Source: Zygnema circumcarinatum
Lineage: Eukaryota; Streptophyta; Zygnematophyceae; Zygnematales; Zygnemataceae
DNA: 20,048 bases
Assembly (NCBI GenBank): GCA_037447605.1
Contig: CM074814.1
Coordinates: 2,277,441-2,297,488 of the forward strand
Direction: 5' to 3'
The translations under genes were made by a program, and so were the position numbers. Every line of letters starts with the position of its first letter. Within the stretch, counting starts at the first letter, position 1. The notes under the pieces were generated by a model, which worked only from the letters and a program-made list of their open reading frames with translations, was not told where the DNA came from and searched no databases. Below, piece after piece: positions 7,521-15,562 of the stretch.

Positions 7521-10500
7521 ATGGCTGCCGTAGCTCCTGCAGCTGCGGCCGCTACCTTGAAGGGGAATCCCTTCGTAGGGCGGCCGCCATGGATACTGCA
7601 GGGGGGAGTGGTGCTATCACAAGAGCCAATTGGCCGCCAGGTACGCAGAGCGCGCCACGTGCCAGTTCAGGCAAGCGCAGGGCCCGCTGTTGGCTTGGAG
7701 GGGGGCAGCCATGGAGGCAAGAGGGGAGGAGGAGCCGCGAACTCAGAATTAGTATTTTGCCTCCTTGAGGCAGCTTACAAACGTCAGGTGACGTGTTTTT
7801 CTTTGGTTTATGGAAACAAGTATGTTTGAGGCCAAGGCGTGAAGTAGAAATGCGGTTTTTTGGAGTTTCTAGGCCTGTCCTGCTGTCGCTTGAGACGACT
7901 GAGTGCGAACCTGATTGTAATCGAACATGTTTTGAAACTATTCAAAAGTAATGCAACAATGCTAAATATGTCCTTCATGTGTTCACAGATCGCAAGCATC
8001 GATTCCGTTAGAGAGGCCTTTAACGCGTCAGCGTCACAGTTACGGAAACTGACACAGCCGCTTCCACATGGATTCCCTCCGGGGCCTTCTGGAGACTCGG
8101 CGCTTGCCCTTGCTGCAAACCCTCTTAAGTTTTTGGAAGATGTGAGAGAGAGCCACGGAGGAGTGGTAGGGCTCAAGCTGGCGGGAGAGAACGTCGTTCT
8201 TGTCGGAGAGGCGTAAGTAGCAGCTCCATGCTCGGTTTTGGTTGATTTGGGTTGATGTGTTTTTCTTATTTCATGGCTATGCTTTAGTGGAAAAGAGAGA
8301 GAAGCAGTTCTATGCTGCCTTTTGACGCCCCAAGGGATTCCGTTTGAAGTGTTGGCTCTACTAAGAAAAGTAAATGTTCGGGTTGACAGAGAAGCAGCAT
8401 ACGAGGTTTTGGTCAATCAGTCCAACATTTTTATTAAGGTACTGCTTTTGATCTATTGCTTCCATCTCTCTCACTTTTCTCCCCCCTAGTTTCTTTTCCT
8501 CTCATTTTTTCTGTTCATCCCCCTCCCACTCTTCCCCATTCCGCCCCTGCACCTCTCCCCTTTCCCTCCTCTCTCGCAACCATTCCTCTCTATTCCCTCT
8601 CCCTTTCCCCCTCCTTTCCAAGCTTTGTCCTGCAACGCAAGCTGGTAAAGGATAGTTTTGCGAGTTGTTTTGGGCCAGGCAGGAACTGCTTTCTTTCCGG
8701 GCAGCAGCCTTGCTGGTAATGGATTATTGGTCAGTGACGGAGAAACATGGAAGCGGCAACGGCGACTATCAAATCCTGCATTCAGAAAATCCGCTATTGA
8801 CTCATATTCTGAAGTAAGAAGAAGATAGGGTTTTTCTAAGGAATGCATTGAAGTTTTCTACTCCTCTCCATGCCCATCCTATGTTCCTTTCCTCTCTTTC
8901 TCTTCCCTGGTTCCTTTACAGATTGCTTCTCCCTCACCTCTCCCTCCGTTTTGTCACGGCCTACTCGCCCCCTCTCACCTTTGTTGAGAAATGAGTACAC
9001 TTTCGATCCTTCCTCTCCCTCAACCTCTCTCCCTCCTCTCGTGTCTCCCTCCTCCCTCTCCCCTCTCGCCCATTTACGTTTCCCTTCTTCCATCCTATCT
9101 CTGTCGTCTCTCCTTTCCCTCTCCTTCCAGCCCTATCCTCTATCCCTCTCCTCCTCTCACTCTCACCTTCCTCACACCCTCCCTCTCCCTCTCCCTCCTC
9201 CCTCTCCCTCTCCCTCTCTCCCTCTCCCTCTCCCTCTCCCTCTCCCTCTCCCTCGCCCTCTCCCTCTCCCTCTCCCTCTCCTCTCTCCCTCTCCCTCTCC
9301 CTCTCCCTCTCCCTCTCCCTCTCCTCCTCTCACTCTCACCTTCCTCACACCCTCCCTCTCCCTCTCCCTCTCCCTCTCCCTCTCCCTCTCCCCAGGCTAT
9401 GGTGGATCTCAGCCAGCAACTGGTTACCAGCACATGGGGAGCAGGAGGGAGCCAAAGTCAAACCCGTGATGTGTACAGCGACTTCAACTCTCTCACTATG
9501 AGCATTGTGGCAACAGCCCTTTTTGGCGGGACACGTGGCGATGCGGGATTGGAGGAGGTGGGGCCCGCCATCACGACAGCTTTCCAGTTCTTCACAAAGC
9601 GTGCGACCACCATGATGATAAGTATGTGGGGCCCACAAGGGGGCTCGTTTATGCCTTGTTTTATATTTGCTCTGTTACCTTCGTTTTGTTTCTTTCTTTC
9701 ACTTCACTTTCTGTTGGTCCACATTGTGGAATACTCCTCCTCCTCCCCTTCTCTCCTTCCCATATTTTGGTTTTTTCACGATTTTACGTCCCTTCTCGTA
9801 TTGGAGGAGAGGGGGATGGGGAAGGGGATAGGTTTCACGTCTGTCGAGTTTTACTAGTAAGGAATTTGGCATTTTTTTTTGATGAAAGGTTTGGGTTGGA
9901 AGTAATGTGCAATTTCATAGTGGCTTGCATCAATGTGTACTTCTTGCGATTATGTATCAAGACAATTTGAGTGCCACGTGGCAGTTCCTGAGTGGGTGCC
10001 CACTCCCGACAATCTTCAGTATACGGCGGCTGTGGAAAGGCTCGACCAAGTAGTCTATCGTCTCATTAGAGAGAGGAGGGAGGAGCTGAAGGAGGGAGGA
10101 AGGGAGGAGACAGTCGAGGGAGGAGAGAGGAGGCGCGATTTGCTGACTCGTCTCCTTCAGGTGTGAAAGTGGGATGCTCTCTCGCCACTTCTGGAAGGAG
10201 AGAGAGGAGAGGGAGGAGGAGAGGGAAGCGATCCACTTTTCTCGTTCCCAAAACTTTTTTGTCATTAGTCTCTTGTTGCTGGATATTGCATGAAGTTGGG
10301 GTGTACTTCTTCATTAGAGTGCTTGCCGATTCTGTTGTTGCAGGCGAGGGATGAGGATGGTTCAGAAATGGATGATAGGGCGCTACGCGATGAGCTCATG
10401 ACTCTTCTTGTTGCGGTTCACACTCTCCCTCTCCCTCTCCTTCTCCCTCTCCCTCTCCCTCTCCCTCTCCCTCTCTCCCTCTCCCTCTCCCTCTCCTTCT

Positions 10501-12375
10501 CCCTCTCCCTCTCCCTCTCCCTCTCCCTCTCCCTCTCCCTCTCCCTCTCCCTCTCCCTCCCTCCCTCTCCTCTCCCTCTCCCTCTCCCTCTCCCTCTCCC
10601 TCTCCCTCTCCCTCTCCCTCTCCCTCTCCCTCTCCCTCTCCCTCTCCCTCTCCCTCTCCCTCTCCCTCCCTCTCCCTCTCCCTCTCCCCTCTCCCTCTCC
10701 CGCTCCCTCTCCCTCTCCCTCTCCCTCTCCCTCTTCCCCTCCCTGTGTTTCATCTCGCCCGTCTCCCTTTCCTGTTACTATGGGCTCCAAACTTACTGTC
10801 CTCCCACTTTCGTCTACTACCTCATATGCCCTTCCTTTTATGTTTTCTCTCTTCCTGTACGACGTTCCTTCATTTCAAACCTCTGAAGCCCCTCTTTTGT
10901 CTCACTTCCTTTCCTTCTCCCCCTCCCCTCCCTCCCCTCCCTCCCTCCCTTTCTCCCTCCCTCCCTCCCTCCCTTCCTCCCTCCCTCCCTCCCTCCCTCC
11001 CTCCCTCCCTCTCTCTCTCTCCCTCCCTCAGGGCCAGGAAACGTCCGCCATTTTGCTTGCTTGGGCGTGCACCCTCCTTGCCTGCAACCCGAGGGTTCAG
11101 CGCAGACTGGCAGAGGAGCTGGACGCCGTCCTGGGAGGGAGAGAGCCAAAACCCTCCGATATGGCCAGCCTCAGGTCGGACCACACCTCCACCTTACTGG
11201 AATCTCTCACCCCCCTCCCTCCCTCGTTTCCTCTCCCCGCCCCTCCCCATCCCTCCCCTCTCCCTCCTTCCCACCTCCCTCTTTCCTTTCGGAGACTTTT
11301 GACTCATCGCCATCTCCGCACCTTCTCCTTTGTTCCTCCTTCATATCCCTTATTCTCTACCTTCCCTTGCCTTCTTCCTGTCTTTCTCTTTCTCTCCCAG
11401 GCCTCTCTCATCGTAATAGGTCCACTGCTGAGGCACACTATGCCTATCCAGCACAGCATTTGACTCGTTCTTTACCAAAGTACTGCCAAACTCTGTCTCC
11501 GCTTCAGTGCCAGTCCCAGTCCCAGTTTCAGTTTCAGTTTCAGTCTCAGTTTCAGTTTTGTGGCCCATGACGCAGGTACATGGAGGCAGTGATATGGGAG
11601 ACGATGCGGCTCATGCCTCCCGCATACATCGTTGGACGCTGCGCATGTGCCAATACTCGCCTGGGCACGTGGGACCTGCCAGCTGGCACCACCGTATTGG
11701 TTAGCCCATATCTGCTGCACCGAGACCCGCTCTATTGGTCAAGGTCAGCTGCGTACTTAACCCGTGGGGGCTCTCTTCGTGCTGAGCAAGGAAGGACACT
11801 GGTCAGTGGTGGCAAATTTGAATTTTTTTTATTTTTGCACCTCTCCCGTCTCATCTGCAGCTGTGTCTTTGAGTTGCCTCTTGTCATAAGAATATTCATA
11901 ATGTTCACTGAAATTCGGGCAGGGCAAAAGATTTTGATCCCGAGCGATGGCTGCCCGGGGGAGGTGCTTTCCTGCCCAACAACAATAACTCCTATTGGCC
12001 ATTTGGGGGCGGACCAAGGAACTGCATAGGGATGGGCTTCGCCATGATGGAGGCCTCCCTGGTACAGCCTCTCCCTCTCCCCCCATTCATTGGATGCAAA
12101 ACCAGGGGAGGCTTGTATTGGTATTGACAATGTGAACAGGGCTTGGTTTTGTTCTAGTTCTTTGTTTGTTGTTGGCCTCATGTTGGTCATGTTGATCGCT
12201 TTGTATGCATGTGCATGCATGCATGCAGGTCCTTGCCGTAATCATGCAAAGATGCGTCCTGAGACTGCCACGTGGCGCGGCCCCGCCAGAACCCAAGGCT
12301 ATGATTACTCTGCGTCCCGCGGGGCAAGTCAACTTGCTCATAAAGCCGAGACGACCTCGTGGTGTAAGAGTGTGA
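7521..12375 (+). CDS. Cytochrome P450, probable plastid-targeted, CYP97-clan/CYP746-like or cyanobacterial-like, 11 exons
   Basis: Exons 7521-7787, 7989-8212, 8390-8438, 8679-8813, 9396-9621, 9985-10160, 10344-10415, 11032-11174, 11576-11743, 11923-12061 and 12229-12375 give about 581 residues with phases matching throughout. The N-terminus is Ala-rich with VRRARHVPVQAS near residue 41-52, a likely transit-peptide cleavage region, and there is no membrane anchor typical of ER P450s. P450 signatures: proline-rich hinge LPHGFPPGP, C-helix WKRQRR, I-helix AGQETS (383-388), K-helix ETMR (439-442), PERW (493-496), and the haem loop FGGGPRNCIG with ligand Cys521. All essential residues are present, so the gene looks functional. 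It would be a haem-thiolate monooxygenase using electrons from plastid redox partners; the substrate is unknown. YIVGR, FAMMEA and the ITLRP C-terminus resemble bacterial or algal P450s more than ER plant families. Several introns are packed with CT arrays. An acceptor at 8287 would add 34 residues in frame. Confidence 0.85.
8466..8620 (+). repeat. Irregular CT-rich tract in P450 intron 3
   Basis: A pyrimidine-rich stretch without a regular unit inside intron 8439-8678. It ends well before the acceptor at 8678. It belongs to the same class as the arrays in introns 4, 7 and 8. Confidence 0.6.
9150..9394 (+). repeat. CCCTCT hexanucleotide array in P450 intron 4
   Basis: A (CCCTCT)n array with minor variants runs to the 3' splice site at 9395 and serves as an extended polypyrimidine tract. 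A 30-bp non-repeat marker beginning CTCCTCTCACTCTCACC occurs at 9151 and again at 9324, which shows a 173-bp tandem duplication inside the intron. Open frames through it (Ser-Leu-Pro repeats, or Arg-Glu repeats on the minus strand) are artefacts. Confidence 0.85.
10421..10745 (+). repeat. Long CCCTCT hexanucleotide array in P450 intron 7
   Basis: About 320 bp of nearly pure CCCTCT begins a few bases after the donor at 10416 (GCG|GTTCAC, a weak donor sequence). One strand is pure pyrimidine and the other pure purine, a composition able to form triplex DNA. Unit interruptions (CTCCTT, CCCTCC) suggest an old, expanding array. Confidence 0.9.
10917..11030 (+). repeat. CCCT tetranucleotide array ending at the P450 exon 8 acceptor
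   Basis: A run of CCCT units followed by CTCTCT leads directly into the acceptor CTCAG|GGCCAGGAA at 11031/11032. The intron (10416-11031) is therefore bounded by two different pyrimidine arrays. Confidence 0.8.
11508..11557 (+). repeat. CAGTYY hexanucleotide repeat in P450 intron 8
   Basis: About eight units of CAGTCC, CAGTTT or CAGTCT lie 20-70 nt before the exon 9 acceptor at 11575. Each unit carries a CAG that could act as a decoy 3' splice site. The chosen acceptor is the one that joins Arg to YMEAVIWE in frame. Confidence 0.75.
12206..12228 (+). repeat. GCAT repeats at the P450 exon 11 acceptor
   Basis: Alternating purine-pyrimidine ATGCATGTGCATGCATGCAT precedes the acceptor GCAG at 12228. 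Exon 11 lacks a normal polypyrimidine tract close to its 3' splice site; a T-rich stretch lies further upstream. Confidence 0.6.
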
Positions 12376-13008
12376 GAAAATAGCATTGAACTCACATGGT
12401 CATGGTCATGGTCATGGTCATGTGGTAAGACCGTCTTGAGGAAGATGAAAATCGCTATGTCAATAAATGGTGCGATGCGTACTTGGAAAGCGCAGTGACA
12501 TGCCAAGCTGTTTATTGTCAGTTTGCGGAACAACTAACAAGCTTCCTTGCGTAAAATTGCATGAACTCTATGTAGCGTTGAATCGAATGTTGGTCGGATA
12601 GACCGTTAGATTTTCTTAAACATAACGTTCTGGTCCTTGCCCTTTGTTGTCAAACCAAGTTCCAAGATCTTGTGATGCTGAGCCACACGTGCGAGAGTCA
12701 GAGTCTCAAGTCTCAACCGGGCCGAGAATGCGGACTGCCGCACAAAAAGTTCCTGCGTTATCCCCACACCTTGAAAGCAACCTATCACTGTACTGTTTGG
12801 AAATTTTAACTTAGGGCGCATGGTAATGGGAGAACGGAGAAAGCTCATAGCTCTTTCCTTTTGTCCTCAGGTACTTTGTGACCGGTTGGTTCCTCGTGTT
12901 TCCCCATGTTGCTTTATGGTCCCTTTTCTCCTTCAGAGAACAGAGAAATAATGAACTGACACTGACCTCACGATGGCTTCGATAACGACTATGACTGCAT
13001 TATTATGT
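12376..13008. other. 3' flank of the P450 gene
   Basis: No supportable gene. It begins with the P450 3'UTR and includes a TCATGG hexanucleotide run (about 12394-12421). An 80-codon minus-strand frame at 12606-12848 has no recognisable feature. The region becomes AT-rich toward the minisatellite at 13009. Confidence 0.6.
12394..12421. repeat. TCATGG hexanucleotide repeat
   Basis: Four or more consecutive TCATGG units just after the P450 stop codon, in the probable 3'UTR. Confidence 0.85.
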
Positions 13009-13260
13009 GATATAACTTTATCACGATTCAACCCTTTTTTATCAGTCTACCGTATAAAGTAGTTGACTTTATCAAGGATATTCCATTTTGACCACCCTCT
13101 ACCCTACAAAACACCATTAACGTTTTCGAGGACTTTCCTTTCACCGCTTATCTTAAAAAGTGATATAACTTTATCGAGGACGTTCCCGTTTTTCTCCTAC
13201 CCTATAAAACGGAATTACTTTATCGAGGGCATCATTTCACAGTTCGGACCAGTGGATCGG
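13009..13260. repeat. Degenerate ~50-bp minisatellite, about 4.5 units
   Basis: Units start near 13009, 13062, 13114, 13162 and 13211, a spacing of 53, 52, 48 and 49 bp. Each starts with a version of GATATAACTTTATCGAGGA, followed by a T/C-rich middle and CCTATAAAAC. The first units are the most diverged. The last two are copied exactly at 14207-14300, inside the next block, and one partial unit recurs at 15288. The palindromic element is embedded in this minisatellite. Confidence 0.8.
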
Positions 13261-14206
13261 CAACCATTGGACAACCATTGGATGGCAATGGTTGGACGTC
13301 TACTGGTCGGCAACCAGTCGACTGGTTGCCAACCAGTGGATGCCACTGGTTGGCAACCAGTCGACTGGTTCGGAACCAGTGGATGCCACTGGTTGGCAAC
13401 CAGTCGAATGGTTGTTTCGATCCGGCGGCACTGGTTGGCAACCAGTCGACTGGTTGTGAACCAGTGGCATCCACTGGTTGTCGAATGGTTGTTTCAACTG
13501 GTTGTGAACCAGTGGCATCCACTGGTTGGCAACCAGTCGAATGGTTGTTTCGATCCGGCAGCACTGGTTGGCAACCAGTCGAATGGTTATATCCATTAAA
13601 TCAAATGGTTGGCAACCATTAAATTGTCGGTGTACGGATCCCCGTATTGTCGATATACTGTAAATATTTTCCGTACGATTTTCCGGCAAATTTTTTTTTT
13701 TGCAGGAAAATCGTACGGAAAATATTTACAGTATATCGACAATACGGGGATCCGTACACCGACAATTTAATGGTTGCCAACCATTGGATCACTGGTTCCG
13801 AACCAGTCGAATGGTTGTTTCAGTCCTGCGCCACTGGTTCGCAACCAGTCGACTGGTTTCCAACCAGTGGATGCCACTGGTCGGCAACCAGTCGACTGGT
13901 TTGGAACCAGTGGATGCCACTGGTTGGCAACCATTCGACTGGTTGCGAACCAGTGGCATCCACTGGTTGGCAACCAGTCGAATGGTTGTTTCGGTCCGCA
14001 ACCACTGGTTGGCAACCAGTCGACTGGTTTGGAACCAGTGGATGCCACTGGTTGGCAACCAGTCGAATGGTTGTTTCGATCCGCAACCACTGGTTGGCAA
14101 CCAGTCGAATGGTTGTTTCGGTCCGCAACCACTGGTTGCCAACCAGTCGACTGGTTTGTCTAATGGTCCGATCTGTGCATCATTTTACCAATATCCTATG
14201 AGGTAA
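13164..14206. mobile_element. Composite palindromic element, copy A (foldback-like)
   Basis: A 1043-bp unit bounded by the direct repeat TATAACTTTATCGAGGAC (13164 and 14207). After two minisatellite units come a left module array (about 13253-13603), a central hairpin (13604-13785) and a right module array (13786-14166). The arrays are chains of ACTGGTT and AACCAGT in alternating orientation, separated by short fixed spacers (GGC, CG, GGATGCC) with a 43-bp basic period. No transposase or other protein is encoded; frames are open in several phases only because the modules lack stops. Foldback (FB-type) transposons have such array-built inverted arms, so a non-autonomous foldback element is the favoured reading. 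A palindromic satellite is the alternative. Confidence 0.55.
13604..13785. repeat. Central 87-bp inverted repeat (hairpin) of copy A
   Basis: The arms 13604-13690 and 13699-13785 are inverted copies of 87 nt with a single mismatch (at 13704) and an 8-T loop. The arms include GTGTACGGATCCCCG and TTCCGTACGATTTTCC and end in AATGGTTGSCAACCATT. Either strand transcribed would form a long nearly perfect RNA hairpin. Confidence 0.95.
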
Positions 14207-15287
14207 TATAACTTTATCGAGGACGTTCCCGTTTTTCTCCTACCCTATAAAACGGAATTACTTTATCGAGGGCATCATTTCACAGTTCGGACCAGTGGAT
14301 CGGCAACCATTGGACAACCATTGGATGGCAATGGTTGGACGTCTACTGGTCGGCAACCAGTCGACTGGTTTGGAACCAGTGGATGCCACTGGTTGGCAAC
14401 CAGTCGACTGGTTTGGAACCAGTGGATGCCACTGGTTGGCAACCAGTCGACTGGTTCGGAACCAGTGGATGCCACTGGTTGGCAACCAGTCGAATGGTTG
14501 TTTCGGTCGCAACCACTGGTTGCCAACCAGTGGATGCCACTGGCTGGCAACCAGTCGAATGGTTGTTTCGATCCGGCGGCACTGGTTGTGAACCGGTGGC
14601 CTCCACTGGTTGGCAACCAGTCGAATGGTTTTTTCGCTCCGGCAGCACTGGTTGGCAACCAGTCGAATGGTTATATCCATTAAATCAAATGGTTGGCAAC
14701 CATTAAATTGTCGGTGTACGGATCCCCGTATTGTCGATATACTGTAAATATTTTCCGTACGATTTTCCGGCAAATTTTTTTTTGCCGGAAAATCGTACGG
14801 AAAATATTTACAGTATATCGACAATACGGGGATCCGTACACCGACAATTTAATGGTTGCCAACCATTGGATCACTGGTTCCGAACCAGTCGAATGGTTGT
14901 TTCAGTCCTGCGCCACTGGTTCGCAACCAGTCGACTGGTTTCCAACCAGTGGATGCCACTGGTCGGCAACCAGTCGACTGGTTTGGAACCAGTGGATGCC
15001 ACTGGTTGGCAACCATTCGACTGGTTGCGAACCAGTGGCATCCACTGGTTCACAACCAGTCGAATGGTTGTTTCGGTCCGCCGGACTGGTTGGCAACCAG
15101 TCGACTGGTTGTGAACCAGTGGATGCCACTGGTTCACAACCAGTCGAATGGTTGTTTCGATCCGCAACCACTGGTTGGCAACCAGTCGAATGGTTGTTTC
15201 GGTCCGCAACCACTGGTTGCCAACCAGTCGACTGGTTTGTCTAATGGTCCGATCTGTGCATCATTTTACCAATATCCTATGAGGTAA
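14207..15287. mobile_element. Composite palindromic element, copy B (tandem copy)
   Basis: A 1081-bp unit directly following copy A with the same order: minisatellite units, left array (about 14296-14687), hairpin (14688-14867), right array (14868-15245), a shared tail (TCCGATCTGTGCATC), then a third TATAACTTTATCGAGGAC at 15288. The first ~160 bp, the hairpin and the tail are nearly identical to copy A. The left array is about one 43-bp module longer, and the right array differs by module swaps (GTTCACAACC in place of GTTGGCAACC). This pattern fits unequal crossing-over and gene conversion between copies. Confidence 0.55.
14688..14867. repeat. Central 87-bp perfect inverted repeat (hairpin) of copy B
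   Basis: The arms 14688-14774 and 14781-14867 are perfectly complementary over 87 nt with a 6-T loop. Perfect symmetry implies recent origin or active correction, since random mutation would break pairing quickly. Confidence 0.95.
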
Positions 15288-15364
15288 TATAACTTTATCG
15301 AGGACCTGCCCCTTTATCCTCCGACGATATGAGGTGGCGAGCCCTGCGGCCATCGCCGGATAAT

Positions 15365-15460
15365 GTACGGACTGTACGGACTTCACTGCTTTTGGACGAT
15401 ACCCTGATTATTTCCGTACGGTGGATATGTACGGATTATATGTTTCGGTACAGTTCGTAC
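15365..15460. promoter_or_regulatory. GTAC motif cluster upstream of the GLY1-like gene
   Basis: Six GTAC motifs (15365, 15374, 15416, 15429, 15448, 15457) fall in 96 bp, four of them as GTACGG. The two first are tandem TGTACGGAC copies 9 bp apart. Candidate SBP-box (SPL/CRR1-like) sites by motif only. Confidence 0.35.
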
Positions 15461-15515
15461 GACGTGGGCGTCGGGCTGCGCCGTCTGGCAGGCGGACGGC
15501 TCCAATCTGCGGCGG

Positions 15516-15529
15516 GCGCCACGTGGCGC
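15516..15529. promoter_or_regulatory. Extended G-box palindrome
   Basis: GCGCCACGTGGCGC is a perfect 14-bp palindrome centred on CACGTG, in a GC-rich block before the GLY1-like gene. It is almost the same as the site at 3873-3886 before the kinase gene. Confidence 0.45.
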
Positions 15530-15562
15530 TGCGGCTGGACCGCCCCCCGCCGCAGCTCGCAC

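Larger units (their letters stand above)
13253..15245. repeat. Alternating ACTGGTT/AACCAGT module arrays
   Basis: The 7-mer and its complement occur dozens of times in strict alternation. AACCAGTCGACTGGTT (16 nt, containing GTCGAC) is a perfect palindrome. ACTGGTTGGCAACCAGT is palindromic apart from the central base. Each module can thus form a small cruciform, and arms in opposite array halves can also pair. A basic 43-bp period is seen, for example, between 14371 and 14414. Confidence 0.9.

Noticed and set aside
8836-11470. Ser-Leu-Pro and Arg-Glu/Gly-Glu repeat open frames in the CT arrays
   Set aside because: Translations of CCCTCT or CCCT microsatellites inside P450 introns. The real exons flank them with matching splice phases.
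13253-15245. CRISPR-like array
   Set aside because: The repeats alternate in orientation, spacers are short and repeated, not unique, and the host is eukaryotic.
13063-15287. Many overlapping open frames of 100-188 codons on both strands with Gly-Asn-Gln-Ser and Trp-Gln-Pro-Val repeats
   Set aside because: They exist in several frames and both strands at once because the ACTGGTT/AACCAGT modules lack stop codons. Period and composition follow the DNA repeat, and no protein domain is visible.
13164-15287. LTR retrotransposon with short LTRs
   Set aside because: The direct repeats are only tens of bases and there is no gag/pol, primer-binding site or polypurine tract between them.
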